Assembly (NCBI GenBank): GCA_030599445.1
Contig: JAUVOA010000005.1
Coordinates: 1 to 17,988 of the forward strand
Reading direction: 5' to 3'
DNA: 17,988 bases
Source of the DNA: Atribacterota bacterium
Lineage (GTDB): Bacteria; Atribacterota; Phoenicimicrobiia; Phoenicimicrobiales; Phoenicimicrobiaceae
The notes under the pieces were generated by a model. The model made no database searches and was not told the DNA's origin. It saw nothing but the letters and a program-made list of their open reading frames with translations. Below, in pieces: positions 13,642 to 17,988 of this stretch. The first letter of the stretch is position 1, and each line of letters opens with the position of its first letter. Both the position numbers and the translations under genes were made by a program.

Positions 13642-16191
13642 ATGTTTGATTGGACTAAAAAGATATTTGGTGACCCTAACGAAAAGGAATTAAAAAGACT
13701 GCAACCTATTGTAGAAAAGATTAATAGTTTCGAACCAAATATTTTAAAATTAGATGATGAAGAATTAAAAAACAAGACTCCTGAATTTAGAGAGAGATTA
13801 AACAAAGGGGGAACTCTGGACGATATTCTCCCTGAAGTTTTTGCAGTCGTTCGGGAAGCAGCTAAACGAGTTACCAAGATGAGGCCTTTCGATGTTCAAC
13901 TTATTGGAGGGATTGTTTTGCATCAGGGTAAGATTGCCGAGATGGCTACCGGAGAAGGTAAAACTTTAGTGGCTACCATGCCCGCTTACCTAAATGCTTT
14001 AAGTGGTAGAAGTGTACATATCGTTACTGTAAATGATTACTTGGCCAAAAGAGATAGATATTGGATGGGTGGAATTTATGAATTCTTAGGATTAAAAGTA
14101 GGTTTAATCCAACATGATATGAGAATCGATGAACGGAAGAAAGCTTATGAAGCAGATATAACCTATGGAACTAATAATGAATTTGGTTTTGATTATTTAA
14201 GAGATAATATGGCAGTTCGTCTGGAAGATGTGGTTCAAAAAGGTTATTATTTTGCTATTGTTGACGAAGTTGACAGTATTTTAATCGATGAAGCTAGGAC
14301 TCCTTTAATTATTTCTGGTCCTTCTGAGGAGTCAACCAAAATATACCAGCAGGTAAACAGGATTGCTGCTCGATTACAGAAAGAGATAGATTACAAAGTA
14401 CATGAAAAGGAAAAGACGATTACTATAACAGAAGAAGGGGTTAGCCTCATCGAAGGGTTGTTGCAGATAAAGAATCTATATGATGAAAAAAATATGAATG
14501 TGCAACATCATATTATCCAAGCCCTAAAGGCACAAAGATTATTTAAAAGAGATGTTGATTATATAGTAAAAAGCGGAGAAGTGATCATTGTAGATGAATT
14601 TACTGGAAGATTAATGTTTGGGAGACGATACAGCGATGGACTTCATCAGGCTATTGAGGCAAAAGAAGGGGTGGTAATCGCCCGGGAAAATCAGACCTTG
14701 GCTACTATAACTTTCCAGAATTATTTTAGATTATACAAGAAACTTAGTGGCATGACAGGTACTGCCAAGACTGAAGAGGAGGAATTTATTCATATTTACA
14801 ATCTACCGGTAGTGGTTATTCTTCCTAATAAAACATTAATCAGGTATAATTATGCAGATGTTATCCATATGAGTGAAAGAGAAAAATTTAAAGCAGTTAT
14901 TAAAGAGATAGTTGAAGTTCATAAGATGGGAAGGCCTATTTTAGTAGGGACAGTATCGATTGATAAGTCAGAAACGCTAAGTAGATTATTAAAGAAAGAG
15001 AATATTGGACACAATGTCTTGAATGCAAAAAATCACGAGAGAGAAGCAGAAATTATAGTTCAAGCAGGTCAGGGCAATAATGTAACTATTTCTACTAATA
15101 TGGCTGGACGAGGAACTGATATTGTCTTGGGTGAAGGGATAGCTAAATTAGGAGGTTTACATGTAGTTGGAACGGAAAGACATGAGAGTAGGCGTATTGA
15201 TAATCAGTTAAGAGGTAGATCGGGAAGACAGGGTGATCCCGGTTCTTCTCGCTTTTTCCTTTCTCTAAAAGATGACCTCATGCGGCTCTTTGGTTCTGAT
15301 AAAATTTCTGGAATTATGGAAAAGTTAGGCATGGAGGAGGATGTTCCCATTGAGCATCCTTTAGTTACCAGGTCAATAGAGAGTGCTCAGAAAAAAGTAG
15401 AGGGAAGAAATTTTGAGATAAGAAAACAGCTTTTAGACTTTGATAATGAAATGGAATACCAGAGGAAGGTAATTTATGAACAACGGAGGATGGTATTAGA
15501 GAGTAAAGATGTTAAAGAACATATTTTAGAAATGATAAAAGACACTATCGAAAATATCTTGAAAAATTATACCAATAAAGAAATTTATCCTGAGGAATGG
15601 GATTGGTCAGGGCTTAAAGATCATTTTATTCAAATTTTCTCTATTTCATTGGTTATCCCTAAAGAAGAAATACTTAAATTATCTATTTCTAAATTACAGG
15701 ATATTTTAACAGAAAAAGCTCTTGAAATATATGGATTACGGGAAAAAGAATTTACACCACCTTTGATGAGACAAATTGAAACGATGATTGTGCTTCGGGT
15801 GGTAGATCGGGAATGGAAAGACAATCTACGACGTTTAGATGAATTAAAACAGGGTATAGGACTAAGGGCTTATGGACAGAAAGACCCATTGATGGAATAT
15901 CATTTTGAAGCTAATAATATGTTTCAAGATATGATCAACAGTATAAAAGAAGAAGTAGTAAAATTTATTTATAAAGTCAGACTTAAAAAAGAAGAATCTC
16001 CAAGGGTTCGCCAGGTAAGAAGAGAAACACCTGCTCTTATGGTTAACAGTCAAACAAAAAAATTACCTTTTGTTAAAAGGAAAGGATTAGGAGAGGAAGA
16101 AGGGAAAAGGAAGAAAAAGATAGGGAGAAATGACCCTTGCCCTTGTGGTAGTGGATTAAAGTATAAACATTGTTGTGGAAAAAATATATAA
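13642..16191 (+). CDS. secA: Preprotein translocase ATPase SecA
   Basis: SecA is the ATP-driven motor that pushes unfolded preproteins through SecYEG at the membrane. The 849-residue protein is complete: Walker A ATGEGKTLVA at 102-111; DEVDSILIDEARTP from 208 (the DEAD-type Walker B); YIVKSGEVIIVDEFTGRLMFGRRYSDGLHQAI in two pieces of the preprotein-binding/NBD junction; GMTGTAKTEEEEF; TNMAGRGTDIVLGEG; RGRSGRQGDPGSSRFFLSL in NBD2; helical scaffold and wing regions; and the C-terminal zinc-binding tail DPCPCGSGLKYKHCCG with cysteines 833, 835, 844 and 845, used for SecB or ribosome/lipid contacts. AAGGAAAG upstream supports the ATG. hpf-secA-prfB is a common Firmicutes order; here extra genes and a repeat block separate hpf from secA. 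Confidence 0.98.
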   Translation: MFDWTKKIFGDPNEKELKRLQPIVEKINSFEPNILKLDDEELKNKTPEFRERLNKGGTLDDILPEVFAVVREAAKRVTKMRPFDVQLIGGIVLHQGKIAEMATGEGKTLVATMPAYLNALSGRSVHIVTVNDYLAKRDRYWMGGIYEFLGLKVGLIQHDMRIDERKKAYEADITYGTNNEFGFDYLRDNMAVRLEDVVQKGYYFAIVDEVDSILIDEARTPLIISGPSEESTKIYQQVNRIAARLQKEIDYKVHEKEKTITITEEGVSLIEGLLQIKNLYDEKNMNVQHHIIQALKAQRLFKRDVDYIVKSGEVIIVDEFTGRLMFGRRYSDGLHQAIEAKEGVVIARENQTLATITFQNYFRLYKKLSGMTGTAKTEEEEFIHIYNLPVVVILPNKTLIRYNYADVIHMSEREKFKAVIKEIVEVHKMGRPILVGTVSIDKSETLSRLLKKENIGHNVLNAKNHEREAEIIVQAGQGNNVTISTNMAGRGTDIVLGEGIAKLGGLHVVGTERHESRRIDNQLRGRSGRQGDPGSSRFFLSLKDDLMRLFGSDKISGIMEKLGMEEDVPIEHPLVTRSIESAQKKVEGRNFEIRKQLLDFDNEMEYQRKVIYEQRRMVLESKDVKEHILEMIKDTIENILKNYTNKEIYPEEWDWSGLKDHFIQIFSISLVIPKEEILKLSISKLQDILTEKALEIYGLREKEFTPPLMRQIETMIVLRVVDREWKDNLRRLDELKQGIGLRAYGQKDPLMEYHFEANNMFQDMINSIKEEVVKFIYKVRLKKEESPRVRQVRRETPALMVNSQTKKLPFVKRKGLGEEEGKRKKKIGRNDPCPCGSGLKYKHCCGKNI

Positions 16192-16373
16192 TATAATTAT
16201 ATATAAATCTTTTTGTGATTATTTCGTTTAATGGAAGAATTATAAATTAAATTATTTATCTGATTTTCAATGGCGGAGTAATCTAATTTTGTTTTCAGGA
16301 AAAGTGAGAAAATTTTTACGGAATTAAAAACCAAAATTAAGAGAAGTAGGAAATTGAAAGGAAGGCGGATAAA

Positions 16374-17481
16374 ATGATGGAGGAATTACAAAATAAATTG
16401 GAGCAACTTCGTAAAAAAATTGACGAAATGGGGACTTATCTTTGACTTATCTGCAAAAGAGAGAGAAGTAAAAAAAATAGAAAAAGAAATGTCTCAAGGA
16501 TCTTTCTGGTCTGATCAGGAAAAAGCTCAGGGAGTTACAAAAAGAGTTAAAGAATTAAAAGACACCATAGGCGAATTTAATGAGTTAAAAGATAACTTAG
16601 AAGAATTAGAAATACTCTTAGAGCTCAATCTGGAAGAAGACAGGAAAGAAATTTGGGAAGAGATAGAGCAAAAAGTAAAGGTTTTAGAAAAAGATGTTGA
16701 AAAAAAAGAATTAACTGTTTTACTAGATGGTAAATATGATACCAATAATGCCATAGTTACTATTCGGCCAGGTGCTGGTGGCACAGAATCTCAAGATTGG
16801 GTTGAAATGTTACTGAGGATGTATCTGAGATGGGCAGAGAAAAATGGGTATATCGCTAAGATAATAGAGATCTCACCCGGTGAGGAAGCCGGAATAAAGA
16901 ATGTTACTTTCACTATTAGTGGAAACCATGCTTTTGGATATTTGAAAGCAGAGAAAGGAATACATCGTTTGGTTCGGATTTCTCCGTTTGATGCCAACAG
17001 AAGAAGACACACTTCTTTTGCCTCAGTAGAGGTTATACCTGAAATTGATCAAGAAGTAGAAATTGAGGTTAATGAATCAGATTTAAGGATAGATACTTAT
17101 CGAGCTACAGGAGCAGGGGGTCAGCATGTTAATACTACTGATTCTGCAGTAAGAATAACCCATTTACCCACCAATATTGTAGTGCAATGTCAAAATGAAA
17201 GATCTCAATACAGTAACAAAATGACTGCAATGAAAATTTTACGGGCAAGATTGTTTGAAAATTACCAGCAAGAAAAGGAAAAAGACTTAAAAGAGGTTAG
17301 GGGAAAAAAGAAAGACATTGCCTGGGGAAGCCAGATACGTTCTTACGTATTTCATCCCTATCAGATGGTGAAAGACCATCGAACAGAAGTAGAAAGTGGA
17401 AACTTACAGGCAATTATGGATGGCGGAATAAATTGCTTTATTGAAGCCTACTTAAAGAGTAAGAATAAGAAAAAAGATTAA
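16374..17481 (+). CDS. prfB: Peptide chain release factor 2 (programmed +1 frameshift)
   Basis: RF2 recognises UAA and UGA stop codons and triggers peptide release. The gene is in two frames: ATG 16374 (AAAGGAAGG at 16357-16365, 8-base spacer) gives 23 codons, MMEELQNKLEQL...GTYL, then an in-frame TGA at 16443-16445 within CTTTGAC. A +1 slip on CTT at 16440-16442 continues with GAC at 16444, giving ...TYLDLSAKEREVKKIE, which matches RF2 (LRGYLDYDAK-like). The joined protein is 368 residues, the family norm. SPF at 203-205 is the stop-codon-recognition motif specific to RF2, and GGQ at 248-250 (AGGQHVNTTDSAVRITH) is the catalytic motif. It follows secA by 182 bases in which nothing else was found. 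This is normal autoregulation, not a broken gene. Confidence 0.96.
16430..16446 (+). promoter_or_regulatory. RF2 autoregulatory +1 frameshift site
   Basis: CTT TGA C at 16440-16446 is the conserved slippery codon, stop and following C. The stimulatory internal Shine-Dalgarno normally ends 3 bases before CTT (AGGGGG-NNN-CTT). Here the only purine run is GGGG at 16430-16433 (in ATGGGGACT), 6 bases before CTT, so it is weaker and one codon further away than usual. When RF2 is scarce the ribosome pauses at UGA and slips, making more RF2. Confidence 0.9.
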
Positions 17482-17528
17482 ATTATATAGCTAAGGTAGG
17501 GTAGATTCGTCCATAAATAACAAATGAT

Positions 17529-17803
17529 GGTTCTTGAGCTATTGTTGATACTGATTGGTTGCCTCATCATCAAAAAGTGGTCAATTTGGGAAAACAGTAG
17601 CCTTTGAATTATACATTGCTTGTGGTATTTCCGGTGCTATCCGGCATTTAGTAAGCATGCAGATTTCCAAAAGAATTATTGCCACCAATAAAGATCCGAA
17701 GACACCAATATTTAAGATTGCTACTTTAGGAATTGTAGGAGATTTATTTAAAGTCATTCCTTTGTTGATTGAGGATTTAAAAAAGATTAAAAATATAGTA
17801 TAG
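17529..17803 (+). pseudogene. etfA: Relic of electron transfer flavoprotein alpha subunit (C-terminal part)
   Basis: Only the FAD-binding C-terminal part of an EtfA/FixB protein remains. One frame reads GS-stop-AIVDTDWLPHHQKV (17529-17579), and the next frame takes over with GQFGKTVAFELYIACGISGA at 17579 and continues to IVGDLFKVIPLLIEDLKK, stop at 17801-17803. Intact EtfA has SRxxVD..WLP...QVGQTGKTVxPELYIA, so two lesions are visible: a TGA at 17535-17537 where an arginine codon (CGA) is expected, and the loss of one base near 17577-17579. The roughly 200 residues upstream in a normal EtfA are absent; prfB ends 47 bases before. An ORF can be drawn from GTG 17555 to 17803 (82 codons), but its first residues are out of the family frame. 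Probably non-functional. Confidence 0.85.
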
Positions 17804-17874
17804 ATGGCAAACAGATAATTAGCTAATTAAGCTAATTAGTTAATTGGTTAATTGGGTAATTAATTTAGCTTAAT
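17804..17874. repeat. TTAATT/GCTAATT-type degenerate repeats
   Basis: Short overlapping units such as GCTAATTAAGCTAATTAG and GTTAATTGGTTAATTGGG between the etfA relic and the last gene. Same style as 2355-2470 and the secA upstream block. AT palindromes are plentiful, but no terminator with a U-run was seen. Confidence 0.6.
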
Positions 17875-17884
17875 GGAGAGAAAA

Positions 17885-17988
17885 ATGATTAAAACTTATA
17901 ACCCAAAAGAGACTAAGAAATGGATGGAATATCCCTCCTTATTGGTGGGAATTATTATGATAATCTGGGGAGTTATCAGCCGCCAAAA
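17885..17988 (+). CDS. Start of an unidentified membrane protein (cut by window end)
   Basis: ATG 17885 follows GGAG (17875-17878) by 6 bases. The 34 visible residues begin MIKTYNPKETKKWMEY, a charged N terminus, followed by a hydrophobic span PSLLVGIIMIIWGVI and then SRQ. This suggests a membrane protein with a cytosolic N terminus. Too little remains to assign a family. Confidence 0.6.
   Translation, partial: MIKTYNPKETKKWMEYPSLLVGIIMIIWGVISRQ

Noticed and set aside
16184..16222. Terminator after secA
   Set aside because: A 9-bp stem of pure A/T in AT-rich DNA, with its T-run several bases away; too weak to call.
16374..16445. prfB as a frameshifted pseudogene
   Set aside because: The break is exactly CTTTGAC at codon 24, the conserved programmed site, and the rest of RF2 is intact.

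Overview
This AT-rich window is typical chromosomal backbone from a low-GC, monoderm-like bacterium. The order recJ-apt-rel-dtd-(MBL hydrolase), followed by comF-hpf-secA-prfB, is the one seen in Clostridia and some deep-branching relatives such as Atribacterota. A structured RNA matching the raiA motif lies between comF and hpf, which fits the same affiliation; that motif is known from Firmicutes and Actinobacteria. I cannot name the species. All supported genes are on the + strand.

Layout. 1-1996: 5'-truncated recJ and apt. 1997-2549: gene-free, full of degenerate repeats. 2550-6937: rel (bifunctional ppGpp synthetase/hydrolase), dtd, a glycerophosphodiesterase-like protein with a large insertion, and a glyoxalase II-like hydrolase. 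7059-8315: ahcY. 8316-8721: a repeat block whose ends form a perfect 33-nt inverted repeat. 8722-9477: comF. 9486-9718: raiA-type RNA. 9882-13271: long-form hpf, an unrecognised two-part protein, a small hydrophobic peptide ORF enclosed by a 17-bp long-range inverted repeat, a membrane HD-GYP phosphodiesterase and a DUF5317-like membrane protein. 13272-13641: another repeat block with 35-nt inverted arms. 13642-17481: secA and prfB, the latter with a programmed +1 frameshift. 17529-17803: relic of an electron-transfer flavoprotein alpha gene. 17885-17988: start of an unidentified membrane protein.

The genes serve growth control and housekeeping: (p)ppGpp metabolism (Rel), ribosome hibernation (long HPF, possibly linked to the raiA RNA), cyclic-di-nucleotide turnover (HD-GYP), tRNA proofreading (Dtd), purine salvage (Apt), the methyl cycle (AhcY), DNA repair (RecJ), secretion (SecA) and termination (RF2).

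The least explained parts are the 11140-11426 leader with its peptide ORF and two mutually exclusive pairings, the raiA-type RNA, and families of degenerate intergenic repeats arranged as inverted pairs.
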